The notes under the pieces: generated by a model
Database searches by the model: none
Told to the model about the DNA's origin: nothing
The model's input: only the letters and a program-made list of their open reading frames with translations
Shown here: one piece after another, positions 53,175 to 61,455 of the stretch
Layout: each line of letters begins with the position of its first letter
How positions within the stretch are numbered: position 1 is the first letter of the stretch
Made by a program: the position numbers and the translations under genes
Assembly (NCBI GenBank): GCA_903872345.1
Contig: CAIQKM010000190.1
Span: 1-64,000, forward strand
Length of the DNA: 64,000 nt
Reading direction: 5' to 3'
Source: an uncultured Verrucomicrobia subdivision 3 bacterium
GTDB taxonomy: Bacteria > Verrucomicrobiota > Verrucomicrobiia > Limisphaerales > UBA11358

Positions 53175-55682
53175 CTAATATTGCTTATTCTGATTACGTG
53201 CAATCGCCTCCTGAATTTTCAACGGCATGAGCTTGGTCCAAGCCAGCTCCGGCGTGGTTTGCGTTAAATAATCGTCGGCACTTTCCATCGTAACCCACTT
53301 TAAAAACTTACCGTCCGCGCCATACAACATCGGTGCTTTTTCGGCGAGGGCGTTATTTCTCAAAGATATATTGGTGGCCAACACGAACTGCTTCCCGAGC
53401 TTTTTGAGGCGTTCAAACAGTGGCGGATTGGGAAATTCGGCGTCAAGACTGATGATCATCGGAAATTTAGGAGGGGGTTCCTGGGGGGCCAATCTGATTT
53501 TTTCCTTGCGATCAAGCCGGGCGATTTCGTAATAGGCGATTGCTTCCAGAGGGTTGGCCACGCCGACAATGGTCTCCACATTAGCCAGCCCATTATCCAG
53601 GCGAAGCACACCGCCTTTCGCTGGGACGAGTATACGGGGCATTAAAACCGGCGCATCAATATCCAAAAGGGTCACCCCGCGAAGGGTTTTTGTTTCGCTT
53701 TCGTCATTCAAATCGACCCGCCCCACCGCCAATGTTGAATCAGAAACGTGCCAAAGTATGCCGCGTTCCTTGAAGCTATTGAGTGTTTTTTCAGCAAATT
53801 TATAGTTTGAAACCAGCTTGCCGCGCAACTTGTCCCAGACATTGGAAGCCGGTGTCCAGATGTGCGGAATATCATCAAGGGTCAGCGCACGCGGTTGCAG
53901 GTCTTTGATGGCGGCAACCTCAGCTTTCGTTTGCTCGGAAACCTCCCCGGCGACATCAGCCTCAATGACTGCGGGCAAAACCCGTGGTATTAAATACTCA
54001 ACCGCGTCTTTGAAATTCCAATTAGTGAGACTCTTGACGAGGTCAATCGCCCCCGTTCCCTTGCACTGGGAATTCTTGGCATCCTCAAACTTCCGACCCG
54101 TGATTTGGAGGGAATTCTTCTCGCTGGTGAAGGTAAAAACACCATCCTTTTCAACGGGTTCCAATGCCAAAATATCCTTGGCGATGGGCACCAAATCCAG
54201 TCCGCGCACCAGCGCGGCATGCTGTTTAAGTACAGCATCAGCCCGCTGAGTGACGATTTGAACCTCTTTTTTAACCTTGGAAACGGTGTCGCTGGCCTCC
54301 TTTTGGGCCTCGATAACGGTGGTGGTAGCGGCCGTTTTAACCGCTTCCGCCTCCGCTTTGGCCTGGGCAACTATGGCATCAGTCGCCTTTTTAGCCTCAA
54401 ATATCGAATCTTCGGCCCGTTGGGCAACGATTTTGGCCTCCATAGTTTTCTCAGCGACGATCTTATCGGAGGCCAGTCTTGCAACGGCCACGATGTCGTC
54501 GGTCGCCTCATTCTGCGCAACAACAACGATGCGTTCCCGTTCGTCGCGCCGCGCAAGAAGAACCTCCTCGGCCATGCCTGCCATCTCCACCAGCTTGGAT
54601 TGAGCTGCGCCCATGGTCTGTTTAATGCCAGCGATGATTTCCTCGCGATTCACCTGCCATGCCGCCGAATCCATGGCTTGCAACCGGTCAAGCTGGGCTT
54701 GGAGACTGGATTTGACCGTTTCAACGTCCTTTTTGACGGATATCCGGTGCTCATAAAGCTCTTGTTGGGGAATGTATTGGCGCTTACTGCCCCTGAGACC
54801 GCGATTAAGGCCGAACGACTTCATCGCCTGCCAGTAATGATCTTGCAACTCGCGCATGGCCTTTCGGTCCCCCAAAACATCCTTACAATTTAAACGATTT
54901 TCATGGTCCATCGGCAAGATCACCGCATGCAAATGGGGGGTGGTTTCGTCACCATTGGCGGCTCCGGCGATGACATTTTCCGCGCCATACCGCGCGCGGA
55001 GCCAAGTCAGATTGGCGGCTTTCCATTCCACGATTTTTGCGGGAGTCAAGTTGGCATCGTGGGACACGGCCATTAAAACCTCCACCGCGAGAACCGCATT
55101 ATCGCGGGGTTTTACCAGCGCGTTTAGCGCCCCGGGAAAAGCATCTTCCAGCAACAATCGGTTTAGCATTTGGACCGCTTCCCCCTGGGGATTTGAATTC
55201 AAAAGTTGCCTGGTTACGTCGCGCAACCGGACCTTTTTAAAGCGTTTCCGCTCATAAATGGACGGGCCCAAAACCACTGCTTTTAGCTGTTCAACCAGCT
55301 CATTCCTGACCGGTTCCAGCGGGGTGACGGACCGCTTATAGCTGCCCAAAATAGCCCGTGTGGACTCAGGCAAAAGGGATTTAATGTGGGCGGCAACGGG
55401 GTTTTTGCGGTTGTTTAAGGTCGAAACCAGCAACGGCAGATTGCGGATTTCAGCCGCTAAAATGTCTGGGGACGGGCGGCCGGCCATCCGCTGGTGCCAG
55501 CGAACGATGGCGGCGGCCGGACCGTAGGCATCGGGGAAAATTCGCTCGTTAAGGTGCTGCCGGTCGGCATGCACGTTGGCGGGAAGTTTCTTCCCGACGC
55601 GTTCGCAGTGGTTAACGCGGCGTGCAAGCGACCTCCAATCTTTTACCCGCTGCACCTTCAATATGGCGAATTTCTTTGACAT
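53175..55682 (-). CDS. MobV-type relaxase fused to coiled coil and primase/Toprim-like tail
   Basis: An 835-residue protein. The N-terminus (ILKVQRVKDW) and residues 193-300 match MobV/Pre relaxases: AVLAVEVLMAVSHD, then motif III NGDETTPHLH (243-252) with metal-binding His250 and His252, then LPMDHENRLNCKDVLGDR. About 110 extra residues (about 60-190) split the usual motif I and II spacing. Residues 310-490 form a long Ala/Glu/Lys coiled coil. The tail resembles DUF3991/Toprim relaxase-associated domains: a cluster like a primase zinc-finger fold (515-565, no Cys set), then 600-835 with SLDAEFPNPP. The Toprim acidic motif looks degenerate. It would nick oriT for conjugative mobilization; a candidate oriT lies upstream. 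Confidence 0.85.
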   Translation of the reverse strand: MSKKFAILKVQRVKDWRSLARRVNHCERVGKKLPANVHADRQHLNERIFPDAYGPAAAIVRWHQRMAGRPSPDILAAEIRNLPLLVSTLNNRKNPVAAHIKSLLPESTRAILGSYKRSVTPLEPVRNELVEQLKAVVLGPSIYERKRFKKVRLRDVTRQLLNSNPQGEAVQMLNRLLLEDAFPGALNALVKPRDNAVLAVEVLMAVSHDANLTPAKIVEWKAANLTWLRARYGAENVIAGAANGDETTPHLHAVILPMDHENRLNCKDVLGDRKAMRELQDHYWQAMKSFGLNRGLRGSKRQYIPQQELYEHRISVKKDVETVKSSLQAQLDRLQAMDSAAWQVNREEIIAGIKQTMGAAQSKLVEMAGMAEEVLLARRDERERIVVVAQNEATDDIVAVARLASDKIVAEKTMEAKIVAQRAEDSIFEAKKATDAIVAQAKAEAEAVKTAATTTVIEAQKEASDTVSKVKKEVQIVTQRADAVLKQHAALVRGLDLVPIAKDILALEPVEKDGVFTFTSEKNSLQITGRKFEDAKNSQCKGTGAIDLVKSLTNWNFKDAVEYLIPRVLPAVIEADVAGEVSEQTKAEVAAIKDLQPRALTLDDIPHIWTPASNVWDKLRGKLVSNYKFAEKTLNSFKERGILWHVSDSTLAVGRVDLNDESETKTLRGVTLLDIDAPVLMPRILVPAKGGVLRLDNGLANVETIVGVANPLEAIAYYEIARLDRKEKIRLAPQEPPPKFPMIISLDAEFPNPPLFERLKKLGKQFVLATNISLRNNALAEKAPMLYGADGKFLKWVTMESADDYLTQTTPELAWTKLMPLKIQEAIARNQNKQY

Positions 55683-55753
55683 AACATAAAATGGGCAAAT
55701 GCATCATTTGTCCCGCTGGCCGTTCTCTTGACGGCCCACAGGCCGGGGAATGC

Positions 55754-55778
55754 AAAGGGGGTGGCCCAAACCCCCTTT
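55754..55778. repeat. Hairpin upstream of the relaxase gene
   Basis: A perfect 8-bp stem, AAAGGGGG (55754-55761) and CCCCCTTT (55771-55778), loop 9 nt. It lies in the leader of the relaxase gene, next to the candidate oriT, and may be part of that structure or a leader attenuator. Confidence 0.5.
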
Positions 55779-55786
55779 CGCCACAT

Positions 55787-55850
55787 TAGACAATTCAAGA
55801 AAGTCGGCAGACGTCCAGCAGAGCTGGTTCTTGAATTGTCTAGTGTGTTC
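55787..55850 (+). other. Candidate oriT with MobV nick core
   Basis: A perfect 15-bp inverted repeat (55787-55801 and 55828-55842) with a nested CCAGC-AGA-GCTGG hairpin in its loop (55815-55827) ends in TA, the first two bases of TAGTGTGTTC (55841-55850). The well-studied pMV158 MobM nick site is TAGTGTG/TTA, so the cut would fall between 55847 and 55848. The relaxase gene begins 105 bp to the left, reading away, so the transferred 5' end leads right and the relaxase gene enters last. Position, structure and core all match a MobV oriT. Confidence 0.72.
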
Positions 55851-55922
55851 CCCATGCTGAATTAAGATGGAACGATTCCTACGGTTGTCAAGGGGTGAAA
55901 ATGAGGTGTCCGAAAAAATCGC

Positions 55923-55952
55923 GCACGGATATGGGCACACCCATACCCGTGC
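55923..55952. repeat. Long hairpin beside the candidate oriT
   Basis: A 13-bp stem with one A/C mismatch and a CACA loop: GCACGGATATGGG (55923-55935) and CCCATACCCGTGC (55940-55952). It lies 70 bp from the proposed nick. It could be an accessory oriT hairpin or a terminator. Bases 55953-56417 hold no other recognised feature. Confidence 0.5.
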
Positions 55953-56417
55953 GTGACAGAACTACAAAAACACAAAAAGCGCCTGGTCAACGAATGACTT
56001 GGCAGCACGAGCTTTGTCCTTACACACTACGGCTGACGTGATTAGCCAGGGGGTATACTTGGTGCGGATGGGTGGAGAAGATAGCTATATAGGGCCTTCT
56101 AATTGCAGGGAAATGCGAATTTAGCCCGCTAATCACCTTTCCACGGGTTTTTGTCAGATATGACCGGGGATGTCAGTTTATGCGGTATGGTTGGCTCACA
56201 ACTTCCGGAAACTCAATTAAGGGTGGTCGTTCTGGTGGATATGGTTTCGGGTAGATCGGGTCGTAGCTTCCGGGGGGGAGGGTGTGAGAAAGCCGGGAAG
56301 TTCACTTTTGCCGTTGTGCCCGGCTTGGGTTGAGAGTTGGTGGAGTGCCGGTTTGTTCGCGGTGGTGGTAGCTGAGTACGAACAGTGGTTAGCCGGTGTC
56401 CACAGTCATGGGCAAAA

Positions 56418-56447
56418 TAAAAAAGGCCGGGTAGTGCTTACCCGGCC
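56418..56447 (-). terminator. Rho-independent terminator for the Lys/Ala-rich gene
   Basis: On the minus strand GGCCGGGTA (56439-56447) and TACCCGGCC (56425-56433) form a perfect 9-bp stem with a 5-nt loop, followed by seven T residues (A-run at 56418-56424 on the plus strand). It ends the transcript of the gene whose stop codon lies about 30 bp before. Confidence 0.9.
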
Positions 56448-56478
56448 CGATTTTGTGCCAGAATCTCTGGCGGGATGT

Positions 56479-56790
56479 TTACTTCTTGGCCTTAACCGCG
56501 GTGCTGTCTGCCGATGTTGCGTCTGGCTGCTCAGTGACCACAGCTGTTGCTGTTGCCACCTGGGCTTTCGACGCATCAGCTTTGCCTTGCTCCGTTTCGG
56601 TTGCCGCCGGTTCTTGGGTATCGCCGGCTGCCTTCGATTTGGCTTTCGACTTTTCCAAACGGTGGAAGGCCGATTTGATCAGTTGGCTGGTCAGTGCCAT
56701 TTTATGCAAGACCTCAACCTCATCAACGAGTTCATCGGTCGCCAGGTATCCTGCCTTTCTTATTGCTGTCTTTATTTCTGACTTTGTCAT
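56479..56790 (-). CDS. Small Lys/Ala/Thr-rich protein, unknown
   Basis: A 103-residue protein starting MTKSEIKTAIRKAGY. Residues 1-50 look helical, with alternating charged and hydrophobic residues, and could bind DNA or protein (AIRKAGYLATDELVDEVEVL). The second half (51-103) is low-complexity Ala/Lys/Thr/Glu, disordered in character, ending VKAKK. It has a strong terminator of its own. It lies between the candidate oriT and the repeat protein gene in the right accessory region. An accessory mobilization (DNA-binding) protein is possible by position and basic tail, but no family is recognised. Confidence 0.55.
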   Translation of the reverse strand: MTKSEIKTAIRKAGYLATDELVDEVEVLHKMALTSQLIKSAFHRLEKSKAKSKAAGDTQEPAATETEQGKADASKAQVATATAVVTEQPDATSADSTAVKAKK

Positions 56791-57264
56791 TTTATGTGTC
56801 TTTCACTGTGACTGGCGTGTTTTGGCCAGGTCGATTATCTCGAACTGTGTGAACCAAAACACCTATTCAATCAACCTCATGATATCAGTAGTTCCCGTGC
56901 CGCTAAAATTTTGGCAACTTTTCCGGGAAAGGCTGGCCCTTGGCATTAGTCTTGCTTTATTGAGATCCAAGCCGAATCAGCCTATGGGGACGTTGAGTGG
57001 ATGGATTAACTGACGAGGGGGCTTGGGCTGGCTTTAGTCAGGCTAATTACTTCTTTATGGCTGCTGCGTCAGGGGCGAATTCCCACGAGCCTTTCAGCTG
57101 TTTTCATGGCTTCCTGTTCCAGCGGTCCGTGTGGGTAGCTTGGGTTCAGACATTGGCTAAAATACCTTGTCCCTTGGCCCAAAGCCAAAAATGAGGTTTG
57201 CCACCAACAGTGTGCTGGCCGCATCAGGGGCAGGCCATACTGCCCGTCGGTAGGCTGATCCGCA
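56791..57264. other. Non-coding gap, nothing recognised
   Basis: A 474-bp gap between two minus-strand genes. Short readings on both strands lack any family resemblance or clear ribosome-binding site. The promoter of the Lys/Ala-rich gene should lie at its left end. Confidence 0.4.
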
Positions 57265-58443
57265 TCACAACAAATAAGCAACAAGGTGTTTATATTGACC
57301 AATTTGCTCGCGCAGTTCGTTCGTCAGATTGGGACTGGCCAGGAGCCACTGAATAAAATTTAGGTGGTCGCCATTGTGTGCTGGTTGCAGGTCATTACAT
57401 AGGTCCGGGCAGGCTATGATGTTTTTAAGGCAATAACCTTGGGAGTACGGTACTGAAAACAGATTCACAGCTACGTCCCATGGAGTGGGTCCATTTGGGG
57501 TGTGTACCTGCAATTCTTTGGCGGATGTACCCGGCAGAAGCTTCCCCCCCACGGCGGCAAAATGAAGGGGGGCAGCATAATTTTTAAAGGCTAACTCTTT
57601 GATAAAGTTGTCGTCAGTTATTTTCAGCTGTTTCACCTTGGACAGGTCGGCAGTGGAAGTTCCCGGGGGCAATACTCCAAAGTTCGCTGCCAGGTTCAGG
57701 TAGTCGCCAAATCTGGCGTTGGGCACTTCGGCCAGTGCTTGGGCTGTGGTGTCAGCCGGATAAGTGAATGTGTCTTTCGTTATCTGCTTGAAAAGCCAGC
57801 GCACACAGTCCTCGCAATCTTTGCCTTCGAACACAAGTAGATCCGAAAAAGTGGTGCCTTTCGGGAAATGACCTTTGCTGGCGGCAAGGTGCAATGCGCT
57901 GTGAGCTCCAATGATATGGACATAATACTCCTTCATCCTCGGCTCATGCCATGTAGTAATCAGGTGCTGCACCGTCATGTCTGGGGGGAATATGCCGGTT
58001 TCTGCCGCCTCCCAGACTTCATCCTCCGTAAATTTGCCGAGCTTTAAGGCTCTTTGCTGCGCCGCTTGCTGCCTTGCCTCCTGTTCGCGGTGATAACTGA
58101 TCAAGGCATTTTCCCACTCTTCATCTATTTCTTTCTCGCTCTCCGCATCGGATCCCCATCTTACCGAGGCTGTCTTGACCGGTAATTCCAGAACTGCGCG
58201 CCGCCATAGCGGAAAATGCCCCCCATCTGGCAGGGCAATCACGCTCCATTCGATTTGACCGGGGAGCTGTAGAACATATATCAGGCCGTACTGCCCGTAG
58301 CCGCCATGCTTGGCTTTTTGAGCGGCCAAGACCAAGGCGTGGGTCACGTCGGCGTGTTTCCCCACGAGGATGCCGTGGATTTTGCCCAATTTACTAGTGC
58401 TGGTTGGCAGTTGTCCTGTCTGCTTCATTGCTGTCTTTGTCAT
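57265..58443 (-). CDS. Unknown protein with ankyrin-like PPGT repeats
   Basis: A 392-residue protein without signal peptide. The N-terminal part (20-130) has a beta-rich stretch (GLIYVLQLPGQIEWSVIALPDGG) and a Gln/Glu/Arg helix. After that a repeat with the pattern L-x-x-A-A-x-x-G-x-x-P-P-G-T-T/S-x-x-D-L appears four times, at about 142-161, 182-202, 246-267 and 289-311. The core LHLAASKG / LHFAAVGG is ankyrin-like, but the PPGT extension is not usual. It has a GGAAG ribosome-binding sequence and starts 16 bp after the S8 peptidase stop, so both are one operon. Probably a protein-binding partner of that peptidase or unrelated cargo; no family named. Confidence 0.65.
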   Translation of the reverse strand: MTKTAMKQTGQLPTSTSKLGKIHGILVGKHADVTHALVLAAQKAKHGGYGQYGLIYVLQLPGQIEWSVIALPDGGHFPLWRRAVLELPVKTASVRWGSDAESEKEIDEEWENALISYHREQEARQQAAQQRALKLGKFTEDEVWEAAETGIFPPDMTVQHLITTWHEPRMKEYYVHIIGAHSALHLAASKGHFPKGTTFSDLLVFEGKDCEDCVRWLFKQITKDTFTYPADTTAQALAEVPNARFGDYLNLAANFGVLPPGTSTADLSKVKQLKITDDNFIKELAFKNYAAPLHFAAVGGKLLPGTSAKELQVHTPNGPTPWDVAVNLFSVPYSQGYCLKNIIACPDLCNDLQPAHNGDHLNFIQWLLASPNLTNELREQIGQYKHLVAYLL

Positions 58444-58459
58444 GTTATGTTATCTTCCA

Positions 58460-61393
58460 CTACTTCTTTAGCCGGAAAAACTCGACCGGGGTGTTAACGC
58501 GATTAGTAACGGTGTATTGTCCGTTCAGGACGGTTGGGACGGTCGAGTTGGTGAACCAGGTGCCTGAATTTAGGTTGGTGGAGTATTGGACCACGTATCC
58601 TGAGAGGTTGGTAGGCCAAATCAAGATGGCGCTGTTGTTGGCCGCACTTATTTTCAGGGTCGGGGCATTGATTGTTGTTGCCGCCACGTTCACCGTCCAG
58701 TAGTAAATCCCGTTGTTGCCCTCATTGCACTCGGCGATTTCATTTTCATCGTCGATTTTGAAACCCAGATAATATTTTCCGGGGATGGTGTTGGGGCTGA
58801 TTGTAATGGTCGGGCTGAGCGTGATGATGCCGTTTGCCGGACAGCCTGTGACCGGCACCTCACCCAGCAGGGTGGCTCCGGTAAAATTTAAATTGGTGGT
58901 CCAATAGATTCCAACGTGAAATGAACTGGCGTTGGTGCTGCCGCCTGTGCACGGTTCATTCGTAATGGTGATGGACGGGCTGATCGTGGCACTCAGGACC
59001 GGATTGGTGTTGTTCAAGTTGCTGGTGAATAATGTCAGGTCTGGTTGTGGTGGTGGCAAGACATTGATCGTCCAGTAAAAGATGCCCTTGTCACTGGTGT
59101 TGCATTCGACGGTTTCGGTCTCATCATCAATCCGGTAACCCAAATAATATGTGCCCGGCGTTGTTCCGTTGCTGATCAGAACATTTTGCGTGACGGGCAC
59201 TGTGCTATTGGCGTTGCAACCTGAGACGGCCGTTTCGTAGAAGGCGGTTGATCCGGTAAAGCTTGGGTTGGAGGAAAAATAAAACCCGACGTGGAACGCA
59301 CCGACGTTGTTTCCGGCCAGTCCGCAGAATTTGTTGGTGAGGACGATGGACACTGTGACGGTATCGCCAGTGTGTGGGGAGGTATTATTTAGACTGTCGG
59401 TGAACCTGGTGATGTCTGGTTCCACTGCTCCTAATGCGATGAGGGGCATGACGATTCCATTTCCAGAATCCCGGTCCCAGCCTGCTGTCATGATGTCCAG
59501 GGTGCTGTTGGTCAGGACGGTGCGGATTTGAGCGGGGGAAAGATTGGGGTTGTAAGATTTGAGCAGGGCGGCGATGGCTGCTGCATGTGGTGCGGCGGCG
59601 GAGGTCCCAAAGAATGGGGCATAACCGGGAACATCGGTGGTGACTCCGTTGGCTGCGGTTAAATCGGGTTTCTCCCGGACTGTGCCGCCCGTGGACGAAT
59701 AATTACCGGGGGTGATGGGGGTTCCGTCAGCTTGGAAAAATACCCGACGCGGTCCATCTGAACTAAAATCTTCGACGGATTTACTGGTGCCTCCCGTAAA
59801 GGCATTGGGATATGGTCCGTATGGGTCTGGGCTTCCTCCGTAGGGTTTATAGGCATTGATGGCTGCCACATCAAAGGCGTTTGTGGCACAGTCGTGCCCC
59901 CGTGTGCTGCCTTGTGTGCTGATGCCCAGTTTGCCTCTGCCGGTGGAAAGGTGCAAAAACCGTGATGACCCGGAATACAGAACCACGATAATGTACTCCC
60001 CGTTGGTCATTGATCCAACTGACTCATACGGGTTTTGGCTGCCGTTCTGGGGATTGGTGGATGAGGCGTTAACGTTTTGGCCCGTTCCATCCAGTACGTA
60101 GAGGTCGTAATCGTTTGCGGATGCCACGAGTGGATCACTCCAAAACAAATCCGCTTCGAGTTGATTGCCCCCGGGTCCTGTACCGGTTATTTGGTCGTAA
60201 TTGGCCGAGCCAAAACTGTGAATTGCTCCGTTTCGTCCGTTGGTGATTACGCCGCTGGATATTCCGCTGTTCACGAAATCCCCTTCCCAAGTGCCACTGG
60301 TGCCGGCGTCTTTGTTGCCGGCATTGGAGGCAGAGGAAAAAAACAGGACCCCGTTCGCGGTTACTGAATTTACAGCTTGTGCGATTATGCCATCTTGGAA
60401 CGGAGGTTCATCATTATAGAGCATGTCATCGACAATGATATTGCAACCGGCATTTTGCAGTTGGAGGATGTTGTTGGCAAAAGCCGCGTCTCCGCCTTCT
60501 CCCGTGGCAAAATACAATTGTGCTCCGGGGGCGAGATCGTGGACGATTTCCAGCATGGCGGTGCCTTCGCCTTCCCCCCCGTTGTTCACATTGCCCTGTC
60601 CGTTGAGCACGTTGACTTGACCGGCGATTTGCGAATTGGTGAGATAATCCACGCTATCGGACATCACCCCGACTTTGAGACCTGAACCGTTCGCGGAAAA
60701 GGTGGATCGAGCTGTGATGGCTTGATGGGTGTAATCGCCTTCACTGTCCACGCCGTTATTGAAAGCACGAACAGCCGGTTGAACGAATTGCACGTCGTTT
60801 CGCGCTGTCAGCGTTTCCATTTGTGCGAGTGGGATGCTGGCCCGGATGGATTTGTATTGGGGAAAATCGTTGATCACCTGGCCGCCTTGATCCGCGATGA
60901 AATTCAGGAGGGCATCGGTCACGGTGGCGGTGATGTCCACCAGCACCCGGTTTTGTGAATCGGTTTGCAGATTCACTCTTTGGGTGGGGACTCCCGTTGC
61001 CACCGGTAGCCCTCGCTGCATCTTGTCCGCGTATAGTAATTGGGAATCAATTTTCAGTTGGGCCGGGGTGCGGTTGGCCTTTTCATCTTCCAGGGCGGAA
61101 ATTTGCTTTAATACTTGCGGGCTCAATTGGTCGAACACCACGTTTTGGCTGAGGTTGGTGCCCGTTCCTGAAAGGCGCTTTACCAGGACGGGTTGGTTTG
61201 GCAAATGTGCATTTGGAGGGGTCTGGTTTAACTGCTGTTTCGCGGGTTGGGTGGGATTTGATCGGCCAACCGCACTAGGAATTCGATTTGATTCGCTTGC
61301 CCCGTGTTCCCGTCGCAAAATGATTGTGAACAGGATGGCTAAAACCATGAGTCCCAGAAAAAGCTTTTTAAGCTTCGTTGGTTGCATGTTCAT
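58460..61393 (-). CDS. Large secreted S8-family peptidase with CARDB-like modules
   Basis: A 977-residue protein with an N-terminal membrane anchor/signal (about 9-26). The protease domain shows Asp246 in VGVMSDSVD, the His position replaced by Glu276 in GEGEGTAMLEIVHDLAPGA, a conserved SSASNAGN stretch, and Ser598 in FGTSAAAPHAA. A propeptide-like region (80-210) precedes it. Two CARDB-like beta domains follow (about 655-775 and 780-890), each with SLNNT/NLNNT, a Cys pair and YYLGYRIDDE-type strands. The C-terminal module ends FFRLKK. It is expected to be secreted or surface-bound. It lies upstream of the PPGT-repeat gene in one operon. Whether Glu can serve in the triad is unknown. Confidence 0.84.
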   Translation of the reverse strand: MNMQPTKLKKLFLGLMVLAILFTIILRREHGASESNRIPSAVGRSNPTQPAKQQLNQTPPNAHLPNQPVLVKRLSGTGTNLSQNVVFDQLSPQVLKQISALEDEKANRTPAQLKIDSQLLYADKMQRGLPVATGVPTQRVNLQTDSQNRVLVDITATVTDALLNFIADQGGQVINDFPQYKSIRASIPLAQMETLTARNDVQFVQPAVRAFNNGVDSEGDYTHQAITARSTFSANGSGLKVGVMSDSVDYLTNSQIAGQVNVLNGQGNVNNGGEGEGTAMLEIVHDLAPGAQLYFATGEGGDAAFANNILQLQNAGCNIIVDDMLYNDEPPFQDGIIAQAVNSVTANGVLFFSSASNAGNKDAGTSGTWEGDFVNSGISSGVITNGRNGAIHSFGSANYDQITGTGPGGNQLEADLFWSDPLVASANDYDLYVLDGTGQNVNASSTNPQNGSQNPYESVGSMTNGEYIIVVLYSGSSRFLHLSTGRGKLGISTQGSTRGHDCATNAFDVAAINAYKPYGGSPDPYGPYPNAFTGGTSKSVEDFSSDGPRRVFFQADGTPITPGNYSSTGGTVREKPDLTAANGVTTDVPGYAPFFGTSAAAPHAAAIAALLKSYNPNLSPAQIRTVLTNSTLDIMTAGWDRDSGNGIVMPLIALGAVEPDITRFTDSLNNTSPHTGDTVTVSIVLTNKFCGLAGNNVGAFHVGFYFSSNPSFTGSTAFYETAVSGCNANSTVPVTQNVLISNGTTPGTYYLGYRIDDETETVECNTSDKGIFYWTINVLPPPQPDLTLFTSNLNNTNPVLSATISPSITITNEPCTGGSTNASSFHVGIYWTTNLNFTGATLLGEVPVTGCPANGIITLSPTITISPNTIPGKYYLGFKIDDENEIAECNEGNNGIYYWTVNVAATTINAPTLKISAANNSAILIWPTNLSGYVVQYSTNLNSGTWFTNSTVPTVLNGQYTVTNRVNTPVEFFRLKK

Positions 61394-61455
61394 TTGAATG
61401 ATATGAGATGCCGCATTTCAGCACCCTGGGCAACTCATTGAGTGCGGAATTACTT

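Noticed and set aside
55658-55940. Two minus-strand frames over the candidate oriT
   Set aside because: They run through the inverted repeat and nick core, lack family resemblance, and their overlap with the relaxase start makes coding unlikely.
56997-57302. Short frames on both strands in the 474-bp gap
   Set aside because: Composition is not protein-like, no start signal, and no conserved motif.
58460-61393. Sedolisin (S53) assignment for the large peptidase
   Set aside because: The Glu at 276 tempted this, but the sedolisin E-x-x-x-D pair is absent (Met at the Asp position) and the Ser context GTSAAAP and the VGVMSD strand fit S8.
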